A program made the translations under genes and the position numbers. From Azospirillum sp. SYSU D00513 (lineage in GTDB: Bacteria > Pseudomonadota > Alphaproteobacteria > Azospirillales > Azospirillaceae): a DNA stretch of 64,000 bases. A model generated the notes under the pieces. The model had not been told where the DNA came from, ran no database searches, and saw only the letters and a list, made by a program, of their open reading frames with translations. This document shows, in pieces, positions 51,428-61,946 of this stretch (the first letter of the stretch is position 1; every line of letters starts with the position of its first letter). Location: assembly GCF_017356015.1 (NCBI RefSeq), contig NZ_JAFIQV010000002.1, forward strand, positions 235,654 through 299,653, in the 5' to 3' direction.

Positions 51428-53341
51428 TCAGGCGTTCTCCTGCACCCTGGCCCGGTCGGCCGCGACCTCGGCGGGCAGCCGCATGGTGAAGGTGGTGCCC
51501 TCGCCGGGGCTGCTCCGGACCGAAACGTCGCCGCCCAGCAGGGTGCAGAAGGCCTTGGTGATGGCGAGGCCGAGCCCGGTCCCGCCGAAGCGCCGCGTCG
51601 CGGAGGAATCCGCCTGGACGAAGCGCTGGAACAGGCGGGCGGTCTGCTCCTCGGTCATGCCGATGCCGGTGTCGGCGACCCGGAACTCCAGCCAGCCGCC
51701 GCTGCCGGCCGGAACCCGCTCGGCCGACAGCACGATCCGGCCCCCTTCGGTGAACTTGGCGGCGTTGCCGAGCAGGTTCAGAAGGCATTGCCGCAGCTTC
51801 ACCGGGTCCGAGCGCATCCGCCCGAGACCGGGCGCAAAGCGCAATTCCAGCCGGTTGCCCTTGCGGTCGGCGAGCGCCCGCACGGCCTCGGCCGCCTCGC
51901 CGAGCAGCGCCTCGACGTCGAACTCCTCGGCATGGACCTCCATGCGGCCGGCCTCGATCTTGGAAATGTCGAGGACGTCGTTGATGAGGGAGAGGAGATG
52001 GCGGGCGTTGGCGCCGATCTTCCGCAGATCGTCGAGCATCGTTCCGGCGCCGAGGTCCTGGACCTCCTCCTCCAGCATCTCGCTGTAGCCGATGACGGCG
52101 CTCAACGGCGTGCGCAGCTCATGGCTCATGTTGGCGATGAACTGGCTCTTGGCCCGGTTCGCGGCCTCCGCCGCGTCCCGCGCGGCGGCGAGATCCTCCT
52201 CGAAGCGCTTGCGCGCGGTGATGTCCTGCATGGCGCCGATCATGCGCAAGGGACGCCCGTCCCCGTCCCGCAGCAGGAAGCCGCGGTCCAGCACCACGGC
52301 GTGGCTGCCGTCCGCGCGGCGGAACCGGTACTCGTCCGACCAGTGCGACTCCGCGCCCCGGATGGCCGCCCGGATGGCGGCGCCGACCCGCTCCCGCTCG
52401 TCGGGGTGGACGCGCTCCCTCCACCAGCCGGCATCCGCCGCGACCTCGTCGGCGCGGTAGCCGAAGAGGGTCCGCACGGCGTCGTTCCAGCGGATCTCGT
52501 CCGTCCTGAGGTCCCAGTCCCAGATGGCGTCGTTGGTCGCCCGCGCCGCGAGGCGGTAGCGCTCCTCGGCGTCGCGCAGGGCTCCCTCCACCCGCCTGCG
52601 GTCGATCGAGGCGACGACGAGGGCCAGCAGCAGGATCAGCATGGCCGCACCCGTGACGCCGATCGCGAGAACCTGGCCGCCAAGGCCTTGCGCGGCGGCG
52701 TGGCCCGGTCCGCCATGGCCCGGCCCGTCATGCGGCGTCAGGGTGAAGGCCAGCATGCCCGTGTAATGCATGCCGGCCACGGCCACCCCCATGACGACCG
52801 CCGCCAGCAGCTGCTGGCCGACGCCATGCGGCCGTTGCGAGAGCCACAGCCCCGCCGTCGCCGCCGCGACCGCCACGAGGACGGAGGCCGCGACCGGAGC
52901 GGCGGCGTAGGAGGGATCCGCCGGCATGCGCATCGCCGCCATGCCGATGTAATGCATGCCGGCCACCCCGACGCCCATCACCAGCCCGGCCGGAAGCGCC
53001 CCGGCCAACGTCCGCCCCGCCCCGCGCCGGGAGATCAGCGCGAAGGCAACACCCGTCGCTCCCACCGCGGCGGCGAAGGACAGGGCGGTCAGCCGCAGAT
53101 CGTAGGCGACCGGCACGCCCGCCTCGAAGGCGAGCATGGCGACGAAATGCATGGCCCAGATGCCGCCCCCCATGGCCGCAGCGGCCCCGGCGGTCCAGGC
53201 CCAGAGCGACCGGGAAGCCCCTTCCCGCACCCGCGCCGCCCGCGCGCGGCTGGCGAGGTCAAGCGCCGTGAAGGAGGCCAGAACCGCGATCAGGAAGGAC
53301 AGCAGGACAAGGCCGGGGTCGTGGCCGAGAAGGGTCGACAT
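51428..53341 (-). CDS. MHYT-PAS sensor histidine kinase
   Basis: The 637-residue membrane kinase begins with an MHYT sensory domain of about seven helices, with repeated MHF/MHY motifs (IWAMHFVAMLAF, GMHYIGMAAM, GMHYTGMLAF) that may bind copper and sense gases. A PAS domain follows (about residues 270-390, DAIWDWDLRTDEIRW), then the kinase (NMSHELRTPLSAVIG phospho-His, NLLGNAAKFTEGG, GGTGLGLAITKAFC). The start at 53341 gives a clean N-terminus. No receiver gene follows directly. Confidence 0.92.
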   Translation of the reverse strand: MSTLLGHDPGLVLLSFLIAVLASFTALDLASRARAARVREGASRSLWAWTAGAAAAMGGGIWAMHFVAMLAFEAGVPVAYDLRLTALSFAAAVGATGVAFALISRRGAGRTLAGALPAGLVMGVGVAGMHYIGMAAMRMPADPSYAAAPVAASVLVAVAAATAGLWLSQRPHGVGQQLLAAVVMGVAVAGMHYTGMLAFTLTPHDGPGHGGPGHAAAQGLGGQVLAIGVTGAAMLILLLALVVASIDRRRVEGALRDAEERYRLAARATNDAIWDWDLRTDEIRWNDAVRTLFGYRADEVAADAGWWRERVHPDERERVGAAIRAAIRGAESHWSDEYRFRRADGSHAVVLDRGFLLRDGDGRPLRMIGAMQDITARKRFEEDLAAARDAAEAANRAKSQFIANMSHELRTPLSAVIGYSEMLEEEVQDLGAGTMLDDLRKIGANARHLLSLINDVLDISKIEAGRMEVHAEEFDVEALLGEAAEAVRALADRKGNRLELRFAPGLGRMRSDPVKLRQCLLNLLGNAAKFTEGGRIVLSAERVPAGSGGWLEFRVADTGIGMTEEQTARLFQRFVQADSSATRRFGGTGLGLAITKAFCTLLGGDVSVRSSPGEGTTFTMRLPAEVAADRARVQENA

Positions 53342-53506
53342 GGGGCGCGCTCCGGCTTGCATCGGCCGGCGGAACGGGTCGGGCGGCTGGCCGGCGTCCT
53401 ATCAATCGGACGGCGGGGCTGCGGTTCCCGGAGTGGGGTATGGGGAGGAGAACTTGAAGTGCAGGCAGCTGCTTTTCGGTCGGCTGAAAGGAAAGCCGGA
53501 AAGCGA

Positions 53507-53537
53507 AAAGGCCCGGCGCTTGAAGCGTCGGGCCTTT
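53507..53537 (-). terminator. terminator of tRNA-Thr
   Basis: AAAGGCCCG (53507-53515) pairs with CGGGCCTTT (53529-53537), with an inner GCGCT/AGCGT pairing. On the minus strand the stem is followed by TTCGC after a short T run. It lies just 9 bases past the tRNA 3' end. Confidence 0.82.
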
Positions 53538-53545
53538 GAATTCGA

Positions 53546-53620
<75 letters not shown>

Positions 53621-53712
53621 GTCGTTGTGGCGCGGAACATAGCGGGGAGGGCGGTGGGGTGCAAGGGACTTTTTTCGTCCCGTCCGCACTTTCTCCGCCG
53701 AGCCCCCGGCGC

Positions 53713-55626
53713 CTATCCCTGCTCGCGGATCACCTCCAGGAAGGCGTCGGCGTAGCGTTCCAGCTTGCGGCCGCCGACGCCCGGCAGGCGGCCGAAGCCG
53801 ACGCGGTCCTGGGGGCGGGAGGCGACCATTTCCAGCAGCGTGCTGTCGTGGAAGATGACGTAGGGCGGCACGCCCTGCTCGCGGGCCAGACGGGTGCGGC
53901 AGTCCTTGAGCGCGTGCCACAGCGCGTCGTCGGCGGGGCTGAGCGTGCCGCGCGCGCCGGAGCGGGAGACGCCGTCGGCGGACAGGCCGCCGCCGCTTCC
54001 GCCGGGCGCGCTTCCGCCGCGCGAGACATGGCGGCGCAGGGCGTCGTGGACGCCGCGGCGGCGCTCCTGGACCGGGTCCTTGCGCAGCTTCACCGGCTTC
54101 TGGCCCTTGATGACGGCCACCCCTGAATCCGTCAGGCGGAAGCCGCCGAAGCCCTCGATGTCCACGGTGAGGAAGCCGGCGGCGACGAGCTGCCGGTAGA
54201 CCGACTGCCACTCGGCCTTGGCGAGGTCCTTGCCGACGCCGAAGGTCTTCAGGCTGTCGTGCGCCTGCTGGACCACCTTGTCGGTGGCGTTGCCGAGCAG
54301 CACGTCGATCAGGTGCCCGGCGCCGTAGCGCTGGCCGGTGCGGTAGACGGCCGACAGGGCCTTCTGGGCGGCGACCGTGCCGTCCCAGCACTCCACCGGC
54401 TCCAGGCAGGTGTCGCAGTTGCCGCAGGGCTCGGGGAAGGGCTCGCCGAAATAGTTCAGCAGCACCTGGCGGCGGCAGGTCGCCGTCTCGCAGAAGCCCA
54501 GCAGCGCCTCCAGCTTGCCGCGCTCGACCCGGCGGTGCGTGTCGGCGGCCTCCGACTGCTCCAGCATCTGGCGCAAGGACACCACGTCGGCCATGCCGTA
54601 GGCCATCCAGGCGTTGGCGGCGAGCCCGTCGCGGCCGGCGCGGCCGGTCTCCTGGTAATAGGCCTCCAGGCTCTTGGGCGGGTCGAGATGGGCGACGAAA
54701 CGCACGTTGGGCTTGTCGATGCCCATGCCGAAGGCGACCGTCGCCACCATGACGATGCCCTCGCCCTTGATGAACAGGTCCTGGTTCGCCTCGCGCACGT
54801 CCGGGGGCAGGCCGGCGTGGTAGGGCAGGGCCTCGCGCCCCTGCGCGTTCAGCCAGGCCGCCACGTCCTCCACCTTCGCCCGCGACATGCAGTAGATGAT
54901 GCCCGCGTCCTCCGCGTGGTTCTCGCGCAGGAAGGCCAGCAGCTGCTGACGCTCGGTCTTCTTGGGCACGACCCGGTAGGTGATGTTCGGCCGGTCGAAG
55001 CTGGAGATGAAGACGCGCGCCTCGCCCAGCCCCAGCTTCTCGGCGATCTCCGCGCGGGTCTGGGCGTCGGCGGTCGCGGTCAGCGCGATGCGCGGCACCA
55101 TCGGGTGGCGCTCGTGCAGGATCGAGAGCTGGAGATATTCCGGGCGGAAGTCATGGCCCCACTGCGACACGCAATGCGCCTCGTCCAGCGCGAAGAGCGC
55201 CAGGTCGGTGCGGTCCAGCAGCTCGAGGAAGCGCGGCGTCACCAGACGCTCCGGCGCGACGTAGAGCAGGTCCAGCTCGCCGCGCGCCACCGCGCGCTCC
55301 ACCTCCCGCGCCTCGTTCGGGTCGAGCGAGGAGTTGAGGTAGGCCGCGCGCACGCCGGCCTCGCGCAAGGCCGTCACCTGGTCGCGCATCAGCGCGATCA
55401 GCGGCGACACGACGACGGCCAGCCCGTCGCGCACCAGCGCGGGGATCTGGTAGCACAGCGATTTCCCGCCGCCCGTCGGCATCAGGACCAGCGCGTCGCC
55501 CCCGCGGACGACGTGGTCGATGATCTCCGCCTGCTGGCCGCGGAAGGCGGAATAGCCGAACACCGAACGCAGCACGTCCAATGCCGGGTCCGGCGCTTGC
55601 GATGAGATGGAAAAAAGAGAGTCCAC
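53713..55626 (-). CDS. recQ: ATP-dependent DNA helicase RecQ
   Basis: The 637-residue 3'-5' helicase acts in recombination and fork repair. The helicase core has [16 protein letters not shown] (Walker A), [17 protein letters not shown] (motif II) and [12 protein letters not shown] (motif VI). The zinc-binding part includes [17 protein letters not shown] and CGNCDTC, and an HRDC domain ends the protein. It starts with GTG at 55626, with AAGGGC close upstream. It is followed by tRNA-Thr on the same strand. Confidence 0.95.
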   Translation of the reverse strand: MDSLFSISSQAPDPALDVLRSVFGYSAFRGQQAEIIDHVVRGGDALVLMPTGGGKSLCYQIPALVRDGLAVVVSPLIALMRDQVTALREAGVRAAYLNSSLDPNEAREVERAVARGELDLLYVAPERLVTPRFLELLDRTDLALFALDEAHCVSQWGHDFRPEYLQLSILHERHPMVPRIALTATADAQTRAEIAEKLGLGEARVFISSFDRPNITYRVVPKKTERQQLLAFLRENHAEDAGIIYCMSRAKVEDVAAWLNAQGREALPYHAGLPPDVREANQDLFIKGEGIVMVATVAFGMGIDKPNVRFVAHLDPPKSLEAYYQETGRAGRDGLAANAWMAYGMADVVSLRQMLEQSEAADTHRRVERGKLEALLGFCETATCRRQVLLNYFGEPFPEPCGNCDTCLEPVECWDGTVAAQKALSAVYRTGQRYGAGHLIDVLLGNATDKVVQQAHDSLKTFGVGKDLAKAEWQSVYRQLVAAGFLTVDIEGFGGFRLTDSGVAVIKGQKPVKLRKDPVQERRRGVHDALRRHVSRGGSAPGGSGGGLSADGVSRSGARGTLSPADDALWHALKDCRTRLAREQGVPPYVIFHDSTLLEMVASRPQDRVGFGRLPGVGGRKLERYADAFLEVIREQG

Positions 55627-55816
55627 GCCCTTGCGATTCTAAATCTGGTGGCGGTGCCGAAGCGTCCTACTCAATGCCTATGATGGGACGCCTATGATGT
55701 GGCACAGAATGCCCCATCCGTGAAGACGCAAACCGGTCGCGCAAAAGGACAAGAGTGGCCCATCGCGCCCCGCGCGAGAAAAGGGTGATGAATGCATCCG
55801 GGCGTGTGTAAAGTGA

Positions 55817-55847
55817 AAACGGCGGATGGATGGGCCATCCGCCGTTT
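55817..55847. repeat. 13-bp perfect hairpin just before a small open frame
   Basis: AAACGGCGGATGG (55817-55829) pairs perfectly with 55835-55847 around ATGGG. It lies 4 bases before an AAGGAGG site, so it could be a terminator of an upstream transcript or a control element for the small frame downstream. Confidence 0.7.
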
Positions 55848-55864
55848 CGAAGGAGGAAAGAGGC

Positions 55865-55939
55865 ATGCAGAAAATGCCCTTCTTCCTGGTGCTCCAGTGG
55901 CGGAAATGGCGGATCGAGATCCGCCTGATCCAATGCTAA
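55865..55939 (+). CDS. candidate 24-residue small protein with strong ribosome site
   Basis: An ideal AAGGAGG lies about eight bases before an ATG that opens a 24-codon frame (MQKMPFFLVLQWRKWRIEIR then LIQC). The peptide is short, hydrophobic at its start and rich in Arg/Lys/Trp, as membrane-binding small proteins often are. A perfect hairpin precedes it and another (GCCGGCGG 55952-55959 / CCGCCGGC 55973-55980) follows, so it looks like an isolated small transcription unit. No family is recognised. Translation is inferred only from the ribosome site. Confidence 0.4.
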   Translation: MQKMPFFLVLQWRKWRIEIRLIQC

Positions 55940-55951
55940 ACACCGGGAGCG

Positions 55952-55980
55952 GCCGGCGGGTGTTGCGAGCAACCGCCGGC
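55952..55980 (+). terminator. hairpin after the small frame
   Basis: GCCGGCGG pairs with CCGCCGGC, with an inner GTTGC/GCAAC pairing (55962-55973). There is no T run. It sits 12 bases after the small frame's stop codon. Confidence 0.5.
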
Positions 55981-56059
55981 TACCTCCGATAAGATATCGC
56001 GAACCAGGGCCTTTGCAAATGCCTGCGATGGCATTCAATCGGCGTAAGGCGATCTCGCC

Positions 56060-56500
56060 CTACAGCAGGTCGCGCAGCATCGCCACGAGCGGCAGGTCGG
56101 CGGGCGGCATGGGGTAGTCGCCCATGCGGTTCGGGTAGACCCAGGCGAGCTGCTGCCCCTCCCGCCCCGTCACCGTGCCCTGCCAGACCCGGCAGACGTA
56201 GAGCGGCATCAGCAGGTGGAACGTCTCATAGCTGTGGGAGGCGAAGGTAAAGGGGGCGAGGCAGCTCGCCGCCGTGTCGATGCCCAGCTCCTCCCGCAGC
56301 TCGCGCACCAGCGCCGCCTCCGGCGTCTCGCCGGGATCGACCTTGCCGCCGGGGAACTCCCACAGTCCGGCCAGCGACTTGCCGGGCGGGCGCTGGGCCA
56401 GCAGCACCCGCCCGTCCGGGTCCACCAGAGCCACCGCGACGACCAGAACCACCGGCAGTGACCCCGGCGCCGGGGTGGAGTTCGGGTCGAAGCAGGACAT
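56060..56500 (-). CDS. mutT: 8-oxo-dGTP diphosphatase (MutT, Nudix)
   Basis: The 146-residue Nudix hydrolase removes oxidised dGTP from the nucleotide pool. The Nudix box is complete: GGKVDPGETPEAALVRELRE followed by ELG. MutT-like features are LLAQRPPGKSLAGLWEFPGG and the C-terminal region with PADLPLVAMLRDLL. Its start at 56500 lies six bases after the argJ stop codon, so argJ-mutT form one transcript, a common alphaproteobacterial arrangement. Confidence 0.93.
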   Translation of the reverse strand: MSCFDPNSTPAPGSLPVVLVVAVALVDPDGRVLLAQRPPGKSLAGLWEFPGGKVDPGETPEAALVRELREELGIDTAASCLAPFTFASHSYETFHLLMPLYVCRVWQGTVTGREGQQLAWVYPNRMGDYPMPPADLPLVAMLRDLL

Positions 56501-56506
56501 GGCGCA

Positions 56507-57745
56507 TCAGCTCCGGTAGCTGCCGTTGATGTCGATGTAGCCGTGGGTCAAGTCGCAGGTCCAGACCTTCGCCTTGCCCGTTCCGATGCCGAGGTCGATG
56601 TGGACGTCGATCTCCTGGCCCTTCATGTGGGCGGCGACCGGCGCCTCGTCGTAGCCCGGAACCTCCATGCCCTCGGCGCAGATCAGCGTGCCGCCGATGG
56701 TGATCTTGATCAGGTCGCGGTCGGCGCGTTCGCCGGCGCGCCCGATAGCGGCGACGATGCGGCCCCAGTTGGCGTCCTCGCCGGCGATGGCGGTCTTGAC
56801 CAGCGGCGAGTTGGCGACGGTCAGCGCGATGCGCTTGGCGGCGGCGTCATGCTCCGCACCCTCCAGCGTGATGGCGACGAACTTGGTCGCCCCCTCGCCG
56901 TCGCGCACGATCTGGAGCGCGAGGTCGAGCATCACCTCCTCCAGCGCCCGGCGGAACTCCGCCAGTTCCGGCGCGTCGGCGCTGGAGACGGGGGCGTTGC
57001 CGGCCTTGCCCGTGGCGAAGAGCAGCAGCGTGTCGCTGGTCGAGGTGTCGCCGTCCACCGTGATGGCGTTGAAGCTGCGCTCCGTGAACTCCGACAGCAT
57101 GGACTGGAGTACCGGCGCCGCGATGGCTGCGTCGGTGAAGAGGAAGCCCAGCATCGTCGCCATGTCCGGCGCGATCATGCCGGAGCCCTTGGCGAAGCCG
57201 CTGATCGTCACGCTCGTGCCGCCGACCGAAACGGTGCGGGTCGAGCCCTTGGGGAAGGTGTCCGTGGTCATGATGGCGCGGGCGCCGGCCTCCAGCGAGG
57301 CGGAGTCCGTCGCCAGACCCGCCGCCATGCCGGGCAGCACCTTTGCTATGGCGTCGGGGGCGAGCGGGATGCCGATCACGCCGGTGGAGGCCACATAGAC
57401 CTCGTCCAGGTCGCAGCCCGCGATCTCCGCCGCGGCCTTCAGCGTCGCCTGCACGGTCGCGTCGCCCGCCTTGCCGGTGAAGGCGTTGGCGTTGCCGGCG
57501 TTGACCACCAGCGCGCGGGCCGAGCCGCGGGGCAGGCTGTCGCGGCACCAGACCACCGGCGCCGAGCAGGTCAGCGAGCGCGTCAGCACGCCGGCCACGC
57601 TGGTCCCTGGGTCGAGCACGGCGAGCAGCAGGTCGTCGCGTCCCTTGTAGCGGATGCCGCTGTTGGCGGTGGCGATGCGCACGCCCGCCACCGGCGGGAG
57701 CGTCGGGAAGGCGGCGGGGGCCAGGGGGGAAGCGGTCTTGGCCAT
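56507..57745 (-). CDS. argJ: arginine biosynthesis bifunctional protein ArgJ
   Basis: The 412-residue enzyme transfers acetyl groups between acetyl-ornithine and glutamate, and may also acetylate glutamate from acetyl-CoA, in arginine synthesis. It is made as a precursor that cuts itself within KGSGMIAPDMATMLGF, before the Thr. Other landmarks are LVVNAGNANAFTGKAG and NAITVDGDTSTSDT. I chose the ATG at 57745; a start at 57793 would add 16 residues. It precedes mutT and follows ppiC. Confidence 0.95.
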   Translation of the reverse strand: MAKTASPLAPAAFPTLPPVAGVRIATANSGIRYKGRDDLLLAVLDPGTSVAGVLTRSLTCSAPVVWCRDSLPRGSARALVVNAGNANAFTGKAGDATVQATLKAAAEIAGCDLDEVYVASTGVIGIPLAPDAIAKVLPGMAAGLATDSASLEAGARAIMTTDTFPKGSTRTVSVGGTSVTISGFAKGSGMIAPDMATMLGFLFTDAAIAAPVLQSMLSEFTERSFNAITVDGDTSTSDTLLLFATGKAGNAPVSSADAPELAEFRRALEEVMLDLALQIVRDGEGATKFVAITLEGAEHDAAAKRIALTVANSPLVKTAIAGEDANWGRIVAAIGRAGERADRDLIKITIGGTLICAEGMEVPGYDEAPVAAHMKGQEIDVHIDLGIGTGKAKVWTCDLTHGYIDINGSYRS

Positions 57746-57807
57746 GGGAGCGCTGATCCGTGTGGCTGGTGGGGACGGCTGTGCGGGGATCATGAAAATA
57801 ATGAACG

Positions 57808-57846
57808 CCGGCCCCCCGGTCCCGGAAATCCGGGCCGGAGGGCCGG
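57808..57846 (-). terminator. terminator of the ppiC-type gene
   Basis: Read on the minus strand, CCGGCCCTCCGGCCCGG folds back on CCGGGACCGGGGGGCCGG and is followed by a T-rich tail (CGTTCATTATTTTC). It lies 12 bases past the stop codon of the peptidyl-prolyl isomerase gene. Confidence 0.8.
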
Positions 57847-57857
57847 AAGCGCGGCCT

Positions 57858-58838
57858 TTACGGCTTGGCGGGAGCGGCGCCGGTGGCCGGAGCCGGGGCC
57901 GGGCCGCCGGTCGCCGGGGCGGCGGCGGGCTCCGCCGGCATCGGCGAGCCGTCGAGCTGGAAGGTCTCGACCTTGGCGCCGCTGCGCAGCTCGTCCACCA
58001 GGGCGGTGATGAGGTCGCGCGACAGGTCCTGCTCCAGCTGCGGCTTCACCTCCTCCAGGGTCGGCTGCGGCTGGGTGCGCTTGTCCTCGACCTTGATGAC
58101 GTGCCAGCCGAACTGGGTCTGCACCGGCGTCTCGCTGACCTCGCCCTTCTTCATGGCGAAGGCGGCGTTCGCGAAGGGCTCGACCATCGCGTCCTTGGTG
58201 AAGTAGCCGAGGTCGCCGCCCTGCTCGGCCGCGGCCTTGTCCTGGGACTTCTCCTTGGCGATCTTGGCGAAGTCGCCGCCCTTCTTCAGGTCGGCGATGA
58301 TCTGCTTGGCCGCGGCCTCGTCGGCGACGAGGATGTGGCTGGCCTTCACCTCTTCCTGCGCCGGGTTCTGCTCGAGATAGGCCTTGTAGGCCTTGTCGAG
58401 CTGGTCCGGCGTCATGCGCTTGGCGACTTCCTGCTGGATGTAGGCGCGCTGCACGGCGCGCTCCTCGGCGCGCTTCAGCTCTTCCCGGACGGCGGCGCTC
58501 TCGTCGAGCTTGGCCTTGTAGCCGGCCTCGGAGACGAGCTTGCCGCTGACGATCTGGTCGAGCAGGGCGGGGTAGATCATCTCCAGCGGCATCTGCTGGA
58601 CCTGCGGCGGCAGCTGCGCGACCGTGCTCATGACCTCGGAACGGCGGATCTCCTTGCCGTTGACGCGGGCGACGACGGGGTCGCCGGCCGGGGCCGCGGC
58701 ATTGGCCTGAGCTGGGGCCTGAGCTGGGGCCTGGGTGGTGGCAGGCGCGGCCGGCGCCGGCGTCTGGGCGTGGGCCGCCAGCGCGAGGCCACAGGCGGCC
58801 ATCGAGAGCAGGGCGGTGCGGAAGATGCGGTTCACCAT
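57858..58838 (-). CDS. periplasmic peptidyl-prolyl isomerase, parvulin (PpiC) type
   Basis: The 326-residue exported protein has a signal peptide (RTALLSMAACGLALAAHAQ), an Ala/Pro linker, a SurA-N-like helical part (about residues 55-160) and one parvulin domain (about 170-265) with VKASHILVADEAAAKQIIAD and GGDLGYFTKDAMVEPFANAA then FGWHVIKVED. It helps fold outer-membrane and periplasmic proteins. The Ala/Pro-rich C-terminal tail is low-complexity. It is divergent from secA, which fits an export-related setting. Confidence 0.92.
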   Translation of the reverse strand: MVNRIFRTALLSMAACGLALAAHAQTPAPAAPATTQAPAQAPAQANAAAPAGDPVVARVNGKEIRRSEVMSTVAQLPPQVQQMPLEMIYPALLDQIVSGKLVSEAGYKAKLDESAAVREELKRAEERAVQRAYIQQEVAKRMTPDQLDKAYKAYLEQNPAQEEVKASHILVADEAAAKQIIADLKKGGDFAKIAKEKSQDKAAAEQGGDLGYFTKDAMVEPFANAAFAMKKGEVSETPVQTQFGWHVIKVEDKRTQPQPTLEEVKPQLEQDLSRDLITALVDELRSGAKVETFQLDGSPMPAEPAAAPATGGPAPAPATGAAPAKP

Positions 58839-59190
58839 GACGAAGTTTCCTTCCCGAGGATGTCTGTAGTGCGGACGGCCGCCTCGGGGCCATCGTCCGC
58901 TGCCCCGTGCCCATAAGTCCGGGCGGGGATTAAGCATGGGTTCGGCGCGGGGGGCAAGCGGTCCGGCGCGCGATTCACAACCGGCCCAAGGGGATGCGCC
59001 GGGAGTTGGGCGGCATCGCGGCGGGATCCGGGCCGGATCGTGGCCGGCCGCCCTTGCCGGCGGGAAGGCTGTCGAATCCGTGGGACAGCCCCCGGCAGGG
59101 GTGCCATTCATTGACAGAAACCGGGCATGGGCCTATGTGAAACCGGTCCAAGGCCGGCCTTTCGCCACGCTCCATGCTTCCGAGGTTTCC
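58839..59190. other. 352-bp divergent intergenic region between ppiC and secA
   Basis: The region carries the secA promoter at 59111-59139 and presumably the ppiC promoter. Around 59040-59100 several overlapping GC hairpins can form (for example CCGGCCGCCCTTGCCGG). I see no gene or leader peptide. Confidence 0.5.
59111..59139 (+). promoter_or_regulatory. sigma-70-type promoter of secA
   Basis: A perfect -35 TTGACA (59111-59116) is followed after 17 bases by TATGTG (59134-59139). Transcription would begin near 59146, giving a leader of about 45 bases before the secA ATG. Confidence 0.7.
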
Positions 59191-61917
59191 ATGTTCGGTG
59201 CGCTCGCCCGCAAGATTTTCGGCACCGCCAACACCCGCACCGTCAAGGCGCTGCAAAAGAACGTCCAGCGGATCAACGCGCTGGAGCCCGAGGTCGCCCG
59301 GCTGACCGACGAGCAGCTGCGCGCGCGCACCGACGAGTTCCGGAGCCGACTCGCGAAGGGCGAAACGCTGGACTCGCTGCTGCCGGAAGCCTTCGCCACG
59401 GTGCGCGAGGCCGGCAAGCGCGTGCTCGGGCAGCGCCACTTCGACGTGCAGCTGATGGGCGGCATGGTGCTGCACCAGGGCCGCATCACCGAGATGCGCA
59501 CGGGCGAGGGCAAGACGCTGGTGGCGACGCTCGCCGTCTATCTGAACGCGCTGGAGGGCAAGGGCGTCCACGTCGTCACGGTGAACGACTATCTCGCCAA
59601 GCGCGACAGCGACATGATGGGCCGGCTCTACGGCTTCCTCGGCCTGTCCACCGGCTGCATCATCCACGGGCTGGACGATTTCGAGCGCCGCATGGCCTAC
59701 CACGCGGACGTGACCTACGGCACGAACAACGAGTTCGGCTTCGACTATCTGCGCGACAACATGAAGTTCCGGCTGGAGGACATGGTCCAGCGGCCCTTCA
59801 GCTACGCCATCGTCGACGAGGTGGACTCGATCCTGATCGACGAGGCGCGCACGCCGCTGATCATCTCCGGCCCCTCGACCGACAGCTCGGAGATGTACAC
59901 GGCGGTCAACCGGCTGATCCCGATGCTGGTGCCGGAGGATTACGAGAAGGACGAGAAGCACCGCGCCGTCAGCTTCTCCGAGACCGGCCAGGAGCATATG
60001 GAGCAGCTGCTGGCCGAGGCCGGGCTGCTGAAGTCGGGCGGGCTCTACGACATCCAGAACGTGGCGCTGGTCCACCACGCACAGCAGGCGCTGCGCGCCC
60101 ACACGCTGTTCCAGCGTGACAAGGACTACATCGTCAAGGACGACAAGGTCGTCATCATCGACGAGTTCACCGGCCGCATGATGGAGGGCCGGCGTTATTC
60201 CGAAGGCCTGCACCAGGCGCTCGAGGCCAAGGAAGGCGTCACCATCCAGCGCGAGAACCAGACGCTGGCCTCCATCACCTTCCAGAACTATTTCCGCATG
60301 TACCCGAAGCTGGCGGGCATGACCGGCACGGCCATGACCGAGGCGGCGGAGTTCGCGGAGATCTACGGGCTGGAGGTCGTGGACATCCCGACCAACGTCC
60401 AGGTCCAGCGCAAGGACCAGGACGACGAGGTCTACCGGACCGCGACCGAGAAGTACCACGCGATCATCGACCTCATTGAGGACGCCCGCAAGCGGATGCA
60501 GCCGGTTCTGGTCGGCACGACCTCCATCGAGAAGTCGGAGCTGCTCTCCCGCCTGCTCGACGAGCGCGGCATCCCGCACAACGTGCTGAACGCCCGCCAC
60601 CACGAGCAGGAAGCCTACATCATCGCCCAGGCCGGCCGGCCGGGTGCCGTGACCGTCGCCACCAACATGGCCGGCCGCGGCACCGACATCCAGCTCGGCG
60701 GCAACGTGCAGATGCGCATCGCCATGGAGCTGGCCGACCTTCCGGAAGGCCCCGAGCGCGACGCCCGGGTCAAGCAGATCGAGGCCGAGGTCGCCGAGGC
60801 GCGCGAACTGGTGAAGCAGGCCGGCGGCCTCTACGTCGTCGGCACCGAGCGGCACGAGAGCCGCCGCATCGACAACCAGCTGCGCGGCCGATCCGGCCGC
60901 CAGGGCGACCCCGGCAACTCGAAGTTCTTCCTGTCGCTGGAAGACGACCTGATGCGCATCTTCGGCTCGCAGCGCATGGACACGATGCTCCAGCGCCTCG
61001 GCCTGAAGGAGGGGGAGGCGATCATCCACCCCTGGATCAACAAGGCGCTGGAAAAGGCTCAGCAGAAGGTCGAGGCCCACCACTTCGACATCCGCAAGAA
61101 CCTGCTGAAGTATGACAACGTCATGAACGACCAGCGCAAGGTCGTCTATGAGCAGCGCCGCGAGGTCATGGAGGCGCCGGACATCGCCGAGACCATCCAG
61201 GAGATGCGCCACCAGGTGATCTCCGCGATGGTCGCCCGCGCGATCCCGGCCAACAGCTACGCCGAGGCCTGGGACATCGAGGGTCTGGACGCCGAGGTGC
61301 GCCGCGTGCTGGCGCTCGACGTCCCGGTCAAGGACTGGGGCCGGGAAGAGGGCATCGCCGAGTCCGAGATCGAGGAGCGCGTCCGCGAGGCCGCCGACGC
61401 CAAATACGCGGAGAAGGAAGCCGCCTACGGCGTCGAGACGATGCGGCACGTGGAGAAGAGCCTCCTGCTCCAAATCCTGGACCAGGAATGGAAGGACCAT
61501 CTCCTCCAGCTCGACCATCTGCGCCAGGGCATCAACCTGCGCGCCTACGCGCAGAAGGACCCGCTGAACGAGTACAAGCGCGAGGCGTTCGAGCTGTTCG
61601 ACGCGATGCTGAACGCGCTGCGCGAGCAGGTCACCGCCGTGCTGATGCATGTGGAGATCCGCATGGCCGGCGACGCGGAGGCCTTCGACGACCGGCCGAT
61701 GCCGGAAATGCACGAGGGGCACGACGACCCGGCCCTGGCGATGGCCGGCGCCGGCCTGCCGCCCGCGGGCGCCGCCCTGCCGGACGGCATGGTCCGCGCC
61801 TCCGCCCCGGCGGCCCGCGCCGAAATGCCGGCCGAATGGGCCGCCACCCCGCGCAACGCCCCGTGCCCCTGCGGCTCGGGCGAAAAGTTCAAGCACTGCC
61901 ACGGCAGCCTCGCGTGA
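59191..61917 (+). CDS. secA: preprotein translocase ATPase SecA
   Basis: The 908-residue motor drives proteins through SecYEG. Walker A is [11 protein letters not shown], motif [16 protein letters not shown], and the second ATPase lobe has [16 protein letters not shown] and [19 protein letters not shown]. The C-terminal zinc-binding SecB-contact motif [14 protein letters not shown] is complete. I chose the ATG at 59191 ([16 protein letters not shown]), the standard N-terminus. A strong terminator follows. Confidence 0.97.
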   Translation: MFGALARKIFGTANTRTVKALQKNVQRINALEPEVARLTDEQLRARTDEFRSRLAKGETLDSLLPEAFATVREAGKRVLGQRHFDVQLMGGMVLHQGRITEMRTGEGKTLVATLAVYLNALEGKGVHVVTVNDYLAKRDSDMMGRLYGFLGLSTGCIIHGLDDFERRMAYHADVTYGTNNEFGFDYLRDNMKFRLEDMVQRPFSYAIVDEVDSILIDEARTPLIISGPSTDSSEMYTAVNRLIPMLVPEDYEKDEKHRAVSFSETGQEHMEQLLAEAGLLKSGGLYDIQNVALVHHAQQALRAHTLFQRDKDYIVKDDKVVIIDEFTGRMMEGRRYSEGLHQALEAKEGVTIQRENQTLASITFQNYFRMYPKLAGMTGTAMTEAAEFAEIYGLEVVDIPTNVQVQRKDQDDEVYRTATEKYHAIIDLIEDARKRMQPVLVGTTSIEKSELLSRLLDERGIPHNVLNARHHEQEAYIIAQAGRPGAVTVATNMAGRGTDIQLGGNVQMRIAMELADLPEGPERDARVKQIEAEVAEARELVKQAGGLYVVGTERHESRRIDNQLRGRSGRQGDPGNSKFFLSLEDDLMRIFGSQRMDTMLQRLGLKEGEAIIHPWINKALEKAQQKVEAHHFDIRKNLLKYDNVMNDQRKVVYEQRREVMEAPDIAETIQEMRHQVISAMVARAIPANSYAEAWDIEGLDAEVRRVLALDVPVKDWGREEGIAESEIEERVREAADAKYAEKEAAYGVETMRHVEKSLLLQILDQEWKDHLLQLDHLRQGINLRAYAQKDPLNEYKREAFELFDAMLNALREQVTAVLMHVEIRMAGDAEAFDDRPMPEMHEGHDDPALAMAGAGLPPAGAALPDGMVRASAPAARAEMPAEWAATPRNAPCPCGSGEKFKHCHGSLA

Positions 61918-61946
61918 CCTGACGCGAGTTGGAGGACGCCGCTTTG

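Noticed and set aside
55667..56038. A 123-codon minus-strand frame between recQ and mutT
   Set aside because: No ribosome site, odd composition, and it covers two strong hairpins. The opposite-strand small frame has a far better start.
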